Program-made: the position numbers and the translations under genes
DNA from: Forficula auricularia
Taxonomy: Eukaryota; Arthropoda; Insecta; Dermaptera; Forficulidae
NCBI GenBank assembly: GCA_024734495.1
Contig: JALMQS010000426.1
Coordinates: forward strand, 470,184 to 534,183
Direction of reading: 5' to 3'
DNA length: 64,000 bases
In this document: piece after piece, positions 47,523-57,868 of the stretch
Layout: every line of letters starts with the position of its first letter
How positions within the stretch are numbered: the stretch's first letter is position 1
Notes under the pieces: model-generated
Database searches by the model: none
The model's input: the letters and a program-made list of their open reading frames with translations, nothing else
What the model was told of the DNA's origin: nothing

Positions 47523-48410
47523 TAATCATATTTTTATAGTAAATGAAACTTTGGACCACTCTGTATAATTATATATTTAAATAGCAAATGAATTTTCGGA
47601 CCACCCTGCGTATTCATATTTTTTAGTAAATAAAACATACTCTGTATAATTATATATTTATAGTAAATGAATTTTCGACCATCCTGTATAATCATTATTT
47701 TATGCCAAATGAATTTTTGAGATACCCTGTATAATGATATTTTTATAGTAAATGAATTTTTAGACCACCATGTATTTTGAATTTTTGACCACTCTGTATA
47801 TTCATATTTTTATAATAAATGAAGTTTGGACCAGCCTGTTTATTCATACACTCGTAGCACAATGTTATATAGTAACTATATAGTGCCTATATAGATTCCC
47901 GAAGTTTAAACTTCCCGAAATCTAAATAGGCACTATGTAGTTACTATATGGTGTGAAACATTGTGCTACTAGGAGTATTTTTATAGTAAATGAAGTCTGG
48001 ACCACCCTTTATATTTATTTTTTATAGTAAATGGATTTTTGACTATCCTGTATATTCCTATTTTTATAGCAAATGAAGGCTGGACCACTCCTTTATATTC
48101 ATTTTTTTATAGTAAATGGATTTTTGACTAACCTGTATATTCTTATTTTTATAGTAAATGAAGTTTAAACTACCTTGGATATACATATATTTATAGTGAA
48201 TGAAGTTTGGACTTTCCTGTATATTCATATTTGTATAGTAAATGAATTTTTGACCACCCTGTATATTCTTATTTTTATAGTAAATAAAGTTTAGACCACC
48301 CTTTATATAATAATAATAAAAAATATTTCACCTAGAACCAACACCTATCTCCTTAAAAGTTATTCACCTCTTTATATACTTATTTTTATAGCGAAGTTTG
48401 GACCACCCTG
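47523..48410 (+). repeat. Degenerate minisatellite, period about 42-50 bp
   Basis: About 17 imperfect units of TTTTTATAGTAAATGAA, then TTT(T/G)GACCACCCTGTATA. Units differ by small indels, so the array is old. A hairpin MITE interrupts it at 47851-47976. Confidence 0.8.
47851..47976. mobile_element. Hairpin MITE inside the minisatellite
   Basis: Nearly perfect inverted arms run from CTCGTAGCACAATGTT to AACATTGTGCTACTAGGAG, meeting at GAAGTTTAAACTTC. About 126 bp. It is younger than the surrounding array. Confidence 0.75.
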
Positions 48411-48669
48411 TATAGTATATATTGTTCATTATAATATGTAATCAATTAATTAAATAAGCAGTTAGGTCAAGAGAAATTATGTTTTAGGGATCTAGAAAGT
48501 ACCTTAATGACGTTTGGCTTACCTTTGGCTGGCTGGCTGGCAACAAGCTCTTCTCCCTTTGCCTGTCTAGTATTAACTGAGGCTTCAATCAAGGAAACGA
48601 ACCAGCCAGCTTTTTATCAATTTCCTTGAATTTCGATAAATAATTTTTTAAGGAAATTTTCAAATAAAT

Positions 48670-49260
48670 ATTTCTATTCATTTTTACTTTATCCAATGCA
48701 AAGCATGGGTAAAGTATTGTAATCGCTCTCGGGGCAAGCGTGGCTTCAAAGGGTCCTCAGGTAAAAACTACGGAACCCATGGACTCAATTAAAGTCACAA
48801 ATTGTAGTATTCAATTAGGTTGAATTTTAGCACGTGACGGTTTTGCCAAAAATTACAAGGGTCTCGTCGAGAGGCCAAAAAGTGCGATTTTTCATTTAGT
48901 GCGTGCGTATGGATGGATGTATGTATGTTATCGCTTTTTTGGCCCACGATTTTTTCCACACCGTTGGACGGATTGAAATGAAATTGAAAACCTACCATTA
49001 GTTTAGCAAAATGAAGCGCTGATTAGTTTTTGGTACATATCGGCCCACAAACATTAGTACTTTATTTCAGTACTTTTTTAGTTTTTTCTAAATATCTTGA
49101 AAATGACTTAACCAATTTTGATGAAATTTAATATCCTAATTAAGTACCTTGGGGACCACAAAAAAGGTTAAATAAAGTTTTTATTAAAATTATATTTTAA
49201 AGTACTTTACTTTAGAACATATTAATATTTCAAATGAATTTGGATAAAGTTTAGCAACGA
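48670..49260. repeat. Diverged Rep1-like repeat
   Basis: Parallels to Rep1 include GCGCTGATTAGTTTTTGGTA, CATATCGGCCC and ATATCTTGAAAATGAC, with the same order of pieces. Its left part (TTTATCCAATGC(A/G)AAGCA) is shared with 18400-18425 and 42650-42675. Boundaries are not clear. Confidence 0.4.
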
Positions 49261-50143
49261 TCCGTTGCAGTTTATTTTACCTATAATGCTACACACGGAA
49301 GATGGGGCAGAACAGTAGGAGGTAATCAGATTGGTTTTTTTGGTGAGGAGGGGGGTGCCCGATTGATTTTTTTTTTTATTTTGAAAATAAAACTAATTCC
49401 AATATCTTTGATAATTCGAAAATGAAAAATCGTAGAAAGTCATTCTGATGTCAAAATGTTTGTATTTCTAAAATCCATAACTGAAAAAATTTTGAGTTTT
49501 CTAGTTTAAGATTTGGTTCAAAAGTTCAAAAAAAAAATATCGCTTGCTCCATGGAATAGACATAAGAAAGCAAACAGGTGTTACAAAAAATAAATTTTTA
49601 TTATATTATTTTTTATAAGGAAATATTATATTTGTAAATTTTTGAACTAATATACTAGATAAGGATTTTTAGCTTTAGCAAGAAGTGGCAACGATGCAAC
49701 TTGCTGGAATTTATTCATATGGTAATTGTTTGCATTTCTCACATAAAACAAATAGAATTCTTTATTAAATCTCCCTGAACCATTTTGTCGGACTATTTTT
49801 CTTTTTTTGAGTCTCGTATGAAAATTGGTTAGTATTTCATGTTTTAAGATGCCTCTTCAAATTTTAGCTAGATAAAAATTTTTTAATCACAAACTTAGTT
49901 GTTCTTGGAAGCTCCCCTCTTTTCTCGAGCCCACCATACCTCAGTCCTAGCTGGTGGTTTCTACGGTGATCATAAGAACAAGAAACATGTGTATTGTACT
50001 CCAGAAATACGCGCGCTCATCTATGTAATTTTTTTAAATCTATTATTTTATATGATTTGTTGTTAGATTTGTAATCATCCGTTTTTAATGTAAAATATGT
50101 AAACAGTTTATTTGCTTACAACATTCAAAAAATGTTTGTAAAG
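49261..50143. other. No gene seen
   Basis: AT-rich, with a short G-rich stretch (GGTGAGGAGGGGGGTGCC) near 49345. Nothing assignable. Confidence 0.5.
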
Positions 50144-50155
50144 ATTGTATTTCAT

Positions 50156-50410
50156 TGATAGAGATTTTCTTTAGGAGACGGACTGGTATAAATATGCAAT
50201 TGGATGTTGATGAAAGCAGTCCACGGTGGTTGTAAAAAAATAAGACTATAGAGGTTTTATTATTTTACATTTTACATTTCAATTATATAGACCCTGAAGA
50301 AGGAGAGAATAAATCTCCGAAACGTCGGTTTAACAAATAAATGTAAAATAATAAAACCTCTATAGTCTTATTTTTTTACAACCACCGTGGACTGCTTTCA
50401 TCAACATCCA
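50156..50410. mobile_element. Fold-back (inverted-dimer) element, short copy of the 2859 family
   Basis: It shares the arms of the 2859-3334 element, but the centre is reduced. The unique tail (GATAGAGATTTTCTTTAGG) is now on the left. The 12-bp direct repeat ATTGTATTTCAT (50144-50155 and 50411-50422) shows independent insertion. The hammerhead-like core lies at 50294-50326 on plus. Confidence 0.8.
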
Positions 50411-50523
50411 ATTGTATTTCATCTTCAGAATAATTTTATAATTTTTACACAAGTTTACTTTTTTCAAATAAAATTAACAAATTAATAGGTGTTTTGGACA
50501 AATTTTATATTTTATTAATTTTT

Positions 50524-50561
50524 GCACAACGTTTCGTCCGTTTCCGGACTTTATCAAGTGC
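50524..50561 (-). ncRNA. Degenerate hammerhead-like motif
   Basis: GCAC, TTGATAA, A, GTCC-GGAAAC-GGAC, GAAAC, GTT, GTGC. Stem I (GCAC/GTGC) and stem II (GTCC/GGAC) are perfect, but the core CTGANGA is changed at two positions. I see no palindromic partner nearby. Confidence 0.35.
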
Positions 50562-50679
50562 TCAATCAATTAACAAATTAAACGTACATAAAATAGTGAG
50601 ACCATCCAGAAAACAATTTAAAAAATTTAAGTTATCAATCTTGAGTTAACATAAAAATAAATAAATTTTTATGTAAGGG

Positions 50680-50893
50680 TTTCTTAATTATAATTAAATA
50701 TGTATGTAAACTTTCCGATATCCCGTATAGTGCAATGTTAAAGAGCCTGAAAAACTCGATTTTTGAAATTTAATATTTCCGGAACTGTATTGTTCATAAA
50801 TTTCGTTTTGGCACCAATCGATGCAGAAGTATTTAAATAATAATCTCTATAAATTTCAAAAATCCTAAGAAAACGCATTTGGCGGAACAATTA
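50680..50893. mobile_element. piggyBac-like MITE type 2, right part only
   Basis: It matches the last 215 bp of the two full copies (CCAATCGATGCAGAAGTATT, TAAATAATAATCT) and ends GGAACAATTACC followed by TTAA. The left part is missing. Confidence 0.65.
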
Positions 50894-51223
50894 CCTTAAG
50901 AGCATTTTCAACACAACACCCTATTATGTACAAATAACCACATTAAAATCGAACCTTCTTTTTAAGGGTTAATTAAATAACCATACACAGCATACATTCA
51001 AGCAAACATTGAACATCATTATTTTTAACAGGGGTTTAAAAAATCAATTTATTTATATAAGGGCGGGGGCGGGCTTGCCATAAGATGTAGATATGGGTCC
51101 TGGGTAAGCCCTTGGCACTCCTGCATAAGGCAATGGACATGTGCACATCTCAGCGATACCTGTTGCATTTTCAGGTATGCTCAATTATTGCTCAAGTCTG
51201 TTCTTTTCCTATTTCTATGGGTG

Positions 51224-51225
<2 letters not shown>

Positions 51226-51294
<69 letters not shown>
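51226..51294. repeat. (TA)n microsatellite
   Basis: About 34 uninterrupted AT repeats. Shorter TA tracts lie at 11180-11211, 14521-14540, 21038-21069, 24236-24251 and 30351-30370. Confidence 0.95.
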
Positions 51295-51297
<3 letters not shown>

Positions 51298-51567
51298 TCA
51301 TTCACACGGAACAAAACCGCACTTGGGACTTGAGAATTTCAACATTTGTTTTTTCAATAGATTTGTTAAAGACCAAAGAAAGATCAAAAGAACAATATTA
51401 TTATTAAATGGAATAATTTTTTGTCATGCACAAAATATTCAAATTATTATTTATTAAAAAAAATAATAATATACATATAATTATAAAACATAAATCAGGA
51501 TTCAAGAAATGTACTCGGTGAGGGGGTCATATATACTCCTCCGAAATTACAAGAGACTATATTATAT

Positions 51568-52018
51568 AAATGTAAATCATCCAAAATTATAATAAAGTGT
51601 GGCCCAGTATTAACAAAAAAATTGCTCACCATTTCGAAAACCTTCAACTGCTATACTTTATAAATATCATTTAGAAAGATGGAAAATAGTTTTGTACCAG
51701 TGTGCGCAGGGTCGTGCGGAAGATTTTCTCAGTATGATCCAAGTCTTCGAAATACCGTTTCTTTAATGTTTTTTCTTTCAAATAATCTTAGATTATGATT
51801 AAAAAAAATGCACAAATGTACGAATACTATTTTTATTTTGTAAAATAAAAACTACTTTGATTTACCTTAATAATAACTAGCCCAACACATCTTTGTACGC
51901 TCAAGATCAAAAAAACTGGATACTCGAAAATTTTCAAATAAAACGAATAAATAAAATTTTTTGAATACATCCCTGTTGCCAGTAGGACTTTATTATAATT
52001 TTGGATGATTTACATTTA
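51568..52018. mobile_element. MITE-like element with 30-bp inverted ends
   Basis: ATGTAAATCATCCAAAATTA (51570 on) and TAATTTTGGATGATTTACAT (51994-52013) are inverted, with CTTTATTAT next inward. The right end is also one arm of a second palindrome (51994-52165). Confidence 0.6.
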
Positions 52019-52165
52019 CATACACGTATAAACGTTTCGGGAGAAATTCTAACTTTTTCAATGAAGCTTTTTTAACCTGTTGTTTTTTAAAAAATTATTT
52101 TGAATTTTAAAAATGTTTCATTGCAAAAAAGGATTTCTTCCGAAATGTTTATATAAATGTAAATC
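51994..52165. repeat. Second palindrome overlapping the MITE-like element
   Basis: GGATGATTTACATTTACA, then ACGTTTCGGGAGAAATT, pairs with GGATTTCTTCCGAAATGT, then AAATGTAAATCTTCC. Three copies of the same arm thus occur in 600 bp. Confidence 0.5.
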
Positions 52166-52831
52166 TTCCAAAAAATTTTCATTTGCTAGAATATCGAATA
52201 TGGCTATTTTATAGTCAACAGTTTCGAAATAAGGCGCAATTAAAAAAAGTTATGTTTTTGCCACCATATATTAAATATGCATTTAGCTTATTATTATAAG
52301 TAGCTTAATGAAGAAAAAAACACTCGAAATTTTTTTTTATATTCTGATTTTTTTTCTAAAATTTTAAACCCCTCAGAAAAATTATCAGGCATATGCCTGC
52401 TAAAATCATTATTCATCAGAGAAACTGATTTCTACTTCAAATGTTGAATGATGAAGTTTGTTCTATACAAAACGTTAAACAAATCGACTTCGAGGACACA
52501 ACAAAACAAGGAAAAAAGTACAAAAAGAATAACAAAGGTACAAAACAAAACAACAACAAAAAACAATCGACATGAAAAAATCTTCTATACTTGCCCAGAT
52601 TTCGAAATTAGAATGAATGGAAAGCATTTGAAAGGCTGAGCATCCGTCATTTTGTATTTTGAAATCTAGACACCACTAATCAATAAATGCAAACAAACGA
52701 AATGTTTGGAAAAAAATTTAAATGAATTATTTCAATAAATTCAAATATATAATTCCCATAATTTTGGGGGAGACCTACGCTCTTAGGGGCCTTGTTCAAT
52801 AAAAATAGTGTAAATTTTTCTTTTAAGTTAA

Positions 52832-53503
52832 GGTAGTTGTTTCGCGACAATACTAGCAAAAAGTTAATGCTAAAGTATATAGAACAGACAATAAGGATTC
52901 ATAATTCATAAGCCCAAAACTTTTTGCTGTTTATATACCATCTGGCAACACTGTCCGAGCTTTTATATATTTTATCACAGAAATGTCAGATAAAGTACAT
53001 TATTAAGGAAGATTTATCAAATAAAAAGTTCCTAATAAGCGATCGAAAGCTGTTGCGACAACGGCTGAAGCGAAAAAAACGTCAAAAAAGTACTAAAGTT
53101 AACCCACTTTTTAGGTTAAATAAATGCGTTGTTGCCAGCTTGTTTTTAGTGTAAATTTTTCAGTATTTATTCATTATTATCTTAGAAACTGTGTTGTAAC
53201 TATGAATTAAAATTTTCTTAAATAATGTACTTATTAGTTATTGTTTAATGTTGGTTTAGATTTTTATAACAATGGTAAGAAGAGTTTCTTAATTATAATA
53301 AAATATGTATATAAACTTTCCGATATTCCGTATACTGCAATTTATAAGAGTCTGAAAAACTCTATCTTTGGAATTTAATATCTCCGGAACTATATTATTC
53401 ATAAATTTTGTTTTGCCACCAATCGATGCAGAAGTATTTAAATAATAATCTTTCTAAATTTCGAAAAAAATCCTAAGAAAACCCATATGGTGAAACAACT
53501 ACC
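52832..53503. mobile_element. piggyBac-like MITE (TTAA duplication), type 2, copy 1
   Basis: GGTAGTTGTTTC and GAAACAACTACC are flanked by TTAA (52828-52831 and 53504-53507). The 76-codon frame at 52924 is not conserved as coding in copy 2. Confidence 0.75.
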
Positions 53504-54010
53504 TTAATATGTATATTTTTACTACAAATCAAATAGTGTAATTATGTACACATGAGCCAAAATAGTGAATTCATTCTAAAATGTTTCATTATCTTTTTTT
53601 TATTCTGATTTAAAAATATCCCAAAGGTGAAGAAATATAATTCTCAAACATGATTTTTTGACGTAGAATACTTCTTTGCTCGCGAGAAGGTACCTATAAG
53701 GTGTGGATCGTTAAAATTCATTACTTGCTATTAGTGAACAGAAACCTAAGTCAGTCTGAACAAAAATAATATTCAAACTTATGTCTAATTCTTTGATTCA
53801 GCCTGTGAACTCTTGAGCCAGTGTCGGAGAGTCACCAATAGACCTCGTGAGGAAACCATGAAGAGGCGAGCCGTTGTTATTTTTCTTCTCGTTTCTAAGC
53901 TATCCATGTCAAAAAGTTTCAGCAAGTCTCCCTAAGAGATATCAAAGGTGTATTTATTAAATATCCCCCCATAAAACAGAGACATAAGAAACATTTTTTG
54001 AATCTTTTCA

Positions 54011-54353
54011 TTTTTTTTTTTTTTTTTAATGATATTGATGTGAGAAGGAGATACATCAGAAGGTGGATCCCCTAAAGGCCTGTATGGGCTGGCCCCTCCA
54101 TCGTGAAAAGAACAGAGTAGAAGGAAAAGAAGCTGGGATCACAAGCCAATCTCAGAAACTTAGATACAATTCTATATCCAATTTTACTAAGGTTTTAGGG
54201 GCTTCGAGCAGTGGTAAATTCGGTTAAATTTATCTCCCACTTAATTTTTCTTACCAGACCCTATACTTACAGAAAAAATGTCTGGGTATAGCCGGGAATC
54301 AAACCCGAGACCTCCGGGTTGCCAGTTATTCTAACCATTACACCACGGAGGCG
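54011..54353 (-). mobile_element. tRNA-derived SINE
   Basis: On the minus strand the head begins GCCTCCGTGGTGTAATGG, with an A box TGGTGTAATGG (54345-54335) and a B box GGTTTGATTCC (54305-54295) at tRNA spacing, followed by CCGG. The anticodon arm does not fold, so this is not a working tRNA. A body of about 250 bp and a poly-A tail (T-run 54011-54027 on plus) follow. I see no clear target-site duplication. No second copy is present in the window. Confidence 0.8.
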
Positions 54354-54357
54354 GACA

Positions 54358-54568
54358 GTGCATTGTATTTGTATTTCTTCTTCAAGTGATGGTCCCTCCA
54401 ATGCTTCCCTAATCTCCCCCTGCGTTCCTGATGTGCTCCAACTAGAAGAACCGCTTTCTTCTGATAACCTCAATTCTTCTTTTGAATATAAGTTAGAAAA
54501 TACCGTACTTCTCTCCTCTTGAAACATGATGCAGATATCCAACCTTACTGCTCGGATTTGAAGGAGAC
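54358..54568. other. Unassigned stretch between SINE and nested LINEs
   Basis: Both strands are open for much of this interval. The plus-strand frame to 54522 is Ser/Leu/Glu-rich and looks weakly coding-like, but I recognise no domain. At its end, 54555-54579 matches the start of the dispersed hairpin unit that the LINE split. Confidence 0.3.
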
Positions 54569-54579
54569 ACTCTTTTATT

Positions 54580-55883
54580 CATCATCATCATCATCATCAT
54601 CATTGAGTACACAGTCCTAAGACTGGTTTGACGAAACCACCCGTCTCCACTCGGCTCTGTCCCCCGCCAGCTGTTTGACCTCTCTAAATGTCTCGCATCC
54701 CATATCCCCAATTATTTGGTTGAAATATTTTGATCTGGGCCTTCCCCTTTTCTCCCCCCCCATCCAAGATATCCCTAAGCAATCCCCCATGTCTCAGTGT
54801 GTGCCCCATCATCTGACCTCTTCTCTTCCTCAGACTCTTCCACAAGGTTCTTCATTTTCCGATCCTTCCAAGAACTTCTTCATTTGATTTATATATGAAT
54901 AATAATACTGTAGACATTGTCTGGATTCCCGCATACCAGGGAATCATAGGCAACACAATCGCTGATTATGAGGCCAAGCAAGCCAGTAAACTTCCTACAA
55001 CATCATATTAAAAAAGTATATCGTCTGACTTCCTAGTAGTCCAAAAATGTAAAACATTGAAATTATGGCAAGAAACGTGGGAAAAGGATAACAAAGGTCG
55101 ACATTTATATAAGATTAAACCTACGGTGTCCCTGTTACCATGGTTTAAAACAATTAACATTACACGCAAAGCTATTACATCAATTTCAAGAATGAGGACT
55201 GGACACTCATCACTGAAGTTACACCTGCATCGAATTGGAGTGGTGGAGTCCCCATTGTGTAGGTGTGAACTTACCAGTGAGGGGCTCAATCATGTGCTTC
55301 TTGAATGTGATCTAAACAAAAAGTGGACACAAATGCTATACTGTGAAATCAACGAAAGTGTGAAATTCCCAATAAATAGTGATTATCTATTGTGCTTGTG
55401 TGAGTGCAGTGAAAAAGTTGTTATGGCTCTTCAGAGATTTGTACTAAGGGCTAGTGTAAATATTTAAAATTGTATATACTCATGTACTAAATCTACATTA
55501 TATTTATAATTAATTAACATTAAGTTATAATGAAAATGTATACATACTTAACTAGATAAAATAATACAACGTAAGTGATTGGCTAAATGGTTCAGACCAA
55601 AAGCCAGGAAGGGAAAAAAAACTTCTTCATTTATAATTCTAACCATCCATTTGATATTCATCATTCTTCTGTAGCACCACATTTCGAAAGCTTGCAATCT
55701 TTTTCTCTCCTCTTCTCCAATTGTCCAGGTTTCACACCCGTACATGGCTATGCTCCAAACATATGTCTTCAATAGCATCTTTCTTTTTTCTAAGCTGATT
55801 GAAGAGGAACATAGCAGTTTTTGTTTTGAATTAAACCCCATTTTTGCTTGGGCAATTCTTGATTTAATTTCTCCTCCCATCCT
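54580..55883 (-). mobile_element. LINE 3' region (RT C-terminus), interrupted by a second LINE
   Basis: The minus strand from 55880 encodes a LINE C-terminal segment (SRIAQAKMGFNSK, YVWSIAMYGCETWT, FEMWCYRRM, NEEV). It is interrupted at 55619-54886 and resumes at 54885 with GRIGK, then EGKRGRPR-like and AGDRAEWR-like motifs, ending in a (GAT)n tail at 54603-54580. A direct repeat ACTCTTTTATT flanks it at 54569-54579 and 55884-55894, which is a target-site duplication. The frame has stops and is non-functional. The same 3' end recurs at 7620-7925 and, decayed, at 14990-15290. Confidence 0.8.
54886..55619 (+). mobile_element. 5'-truncated I/R1/Jockey-type LINE with RNase H remnant
   Basis: From 54910 the plus strand reads VDIVWIPAYQGIIGNTIAD, the W-P-x-H/Q-x-G-I-x-GN-x-x-AD motif of a LINE RNase H domain. 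One in-frame stop follows (TAA at 55009), and the same frame continues through 55467 (RMRTGHSSLKLHLHRIG, then PLCRC and HVLLEC, a C-x-C...H...C knuckle common at the end of such ORF2 proteins). A short A-run ends the insert. The 13-bp duplication AACTTCTTCATTT (54873-54885 and 55620-55632) proves insertion into the older LINE. Upstream domains are lost. Confidence 0.8.
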
Positions 55884-55954
55884 ACTCTTTTATTGTCTCC
55901 TTCAATTTATAAAAATTCTGCTGCTCTCAGGAAAAAAGAAGCTTTCAATTTAAT

Positions 55955-57163
55955 TTGCTTTAATGGAGGTTCAATTTTCACTCTTCTCAAAACCTTCGAG
56001 TTCAAGACCCGGTCGACCCCAGATATTGGGAGCATACGTCGAAGTGTCAACACCTTGAAGACCTCCAGTCGATCTCATTGAGTCCATGTCTAATTTGAGT
56101 TTGATTATTTCAAATTAACATCGCAAATTCTAAGTGAGGTCTCACATATATGTCTTATAAAGGAGATATGGGTGCTAGAAATTTAAGAAACTCTCAAATT
56201 ATTAATGGCTTTTTTAATTAAAAATCTGGATATATATTTGATATGCACTATCTGATCAATTGATAGGTACCTATCTCCCAGACGTTTCTTCTGATTCGAA
56301 TCCTTGAAATTTCGATGGAAAATATCAATGTAGCTGTAAAGTGTCTCTCTGGAGTCTGACCTCTAATGAAATACCAACGTTATTTCTATAGTAAAATTTA
56401 CTACATGTAAGCTGAATTTTTATACGAGTCCAATTTCATATTCCAGTCCCCATAAAACACCTTAAAGCAAAATGCATGAATTTCAAATATAAATTACAGC
56501 AGCACGTTCAATTTAGATACAAATGAATAAAATTATTCTCAAATTCGTTTTTCTCTATGACTTCTACTTGACTGGAAATTCCTTTTCACTTTCATCTTTC
56601 CCGTGATATACAATCTTCATTCGTTCATTCAAGCCTCAGATACCTTCGATTCAAACCTAACCGCTAAAATTTATTTCTATTTGATGTGCAAGTCAACGCT
56701 GGCTCATAAAAAGTGCATTTCTTGCATCTTTTTGAAAAAACAAAAAATATTCTATATTTTAAGGAAACTAAAAAAAACTCACAAAGTTAGTGAAGAAATG
56801 TAAGAAACATTAATTTTATTAGTTTTTTTTTATGATCTCGAGAACGGTCAGGTCCCAAGTGAAAACTATTTTTATTTTTTTAAATGTATGTGTTTTGTGA
56901 GTGGGGAAGTTGGTATATGGGTCAGAATATAACCGGTCAAATTTTTTGCAGTGATCCGGGTTTGATACATATACGTACTATATATAGTTAAACATCTCTC
57001 AATTAATTAATCATAGTAACCTAAGCTGGAAATTTTTTTTTTTCATATACGATAAACATGGGATTCGGGGACTTGTAGCTCATTTGGTTTGAACTTCCCC
57101 CTGAATACGTGTAGTTCCGGAGTCAAGCCCCTGTTGATCCTTTTGTTTATAATTTTTACTTTA
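55955..57163. other. No gene seen
   Basis: Unique AT-rich sequence after the hairpin-unit half at 55895-55950. No domain in any frame. Confidence 0.5.
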
Positions 57164-57868
57164 CCATACAGGGTATGGTCAAGTATTGTAATCGTGCATG
57201 AAAAAAGTGTTTTTTTTTCTTTTTTTTTCAAAATATCTCAAAAACGGCTGAAACTATTTTGATAAAAAAAATTGGGCGAAACCATGGCATTTCGGTCAAC
57301 AAAAAAGCTCTAATAAGTGAACATCGAAAAAATTATATTTTTCAAGGTAATAACTGTTTTGTCAAGATGTCTGTTAGTGTGTTAGTCTGTGCGTTAGCAA
57401 ATTTTGTGGATGAGCTAGCTCAAAAACTAGTGTGAATATCAAAACCAAATGTCACACGTAGTTTTGGTGCAATGAGATTAAGAGCTGATTAGATTTTGGT
57501 GCAAACCGGCCCAAAATTAAGGGTGGGAGGGGGTGGGGGTTCAAATTTAAAATATTAATATTTTCAAACTAAAAAAATAAGAAAAATGAAAGATACTATA
57601 AAATGAATCTATAATAACGAAAATATTTTTTTTTCTGGCCCCAAAATTAGGGGGAGGGTCAAAAATTAAAATCTAAGCCATTTGAACAAACTCAACCAAA
57701 TTTTCTATACATAATCAGTGGGCCCCTAAAAAACTAAAAATGCCAAAACAAACCCCTAAAATGGGGGAGGGGCAAAAAAATGAAAATCTAGGCCCTTCTA
57801 TCAAACTCAACGAGAAATGTATGGTAAAGTCAAGTGGGTGGCCACATCAGAACGTGTCAATTTATTTT
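57164..57868 (-). repeat. Rep1 repeat, copy C
   Basis: An inverted full copy. ACTTTACCATACAGGGTATG is at the left, and ATGGTAAAGTCAAGTGGGTG plus the outer CACATCAGAACGTGTCAAT is at the right. It contains GGGTGGGAGGGGGTGGGGG at 57521-57539. Confidence 0.7.

Noticed and set aside
47523..48410. CRISPR array
   Set aside because: Units are contiguous and degenerate with no unique spacers of fixed length, and the genome is eukaryotic. It is a minisatellite.
51112..51333. 73-codon plus frame with a Tyr-Ile run
   Set aside because: It is created by the (TA)n microsatellite.
54290..54353. Functional tRNA gene on minus
   Set aside because: A and B boxes are good, but the anticodon arm and acceptor stem do not fold, and a SINE body with poly-A follows.
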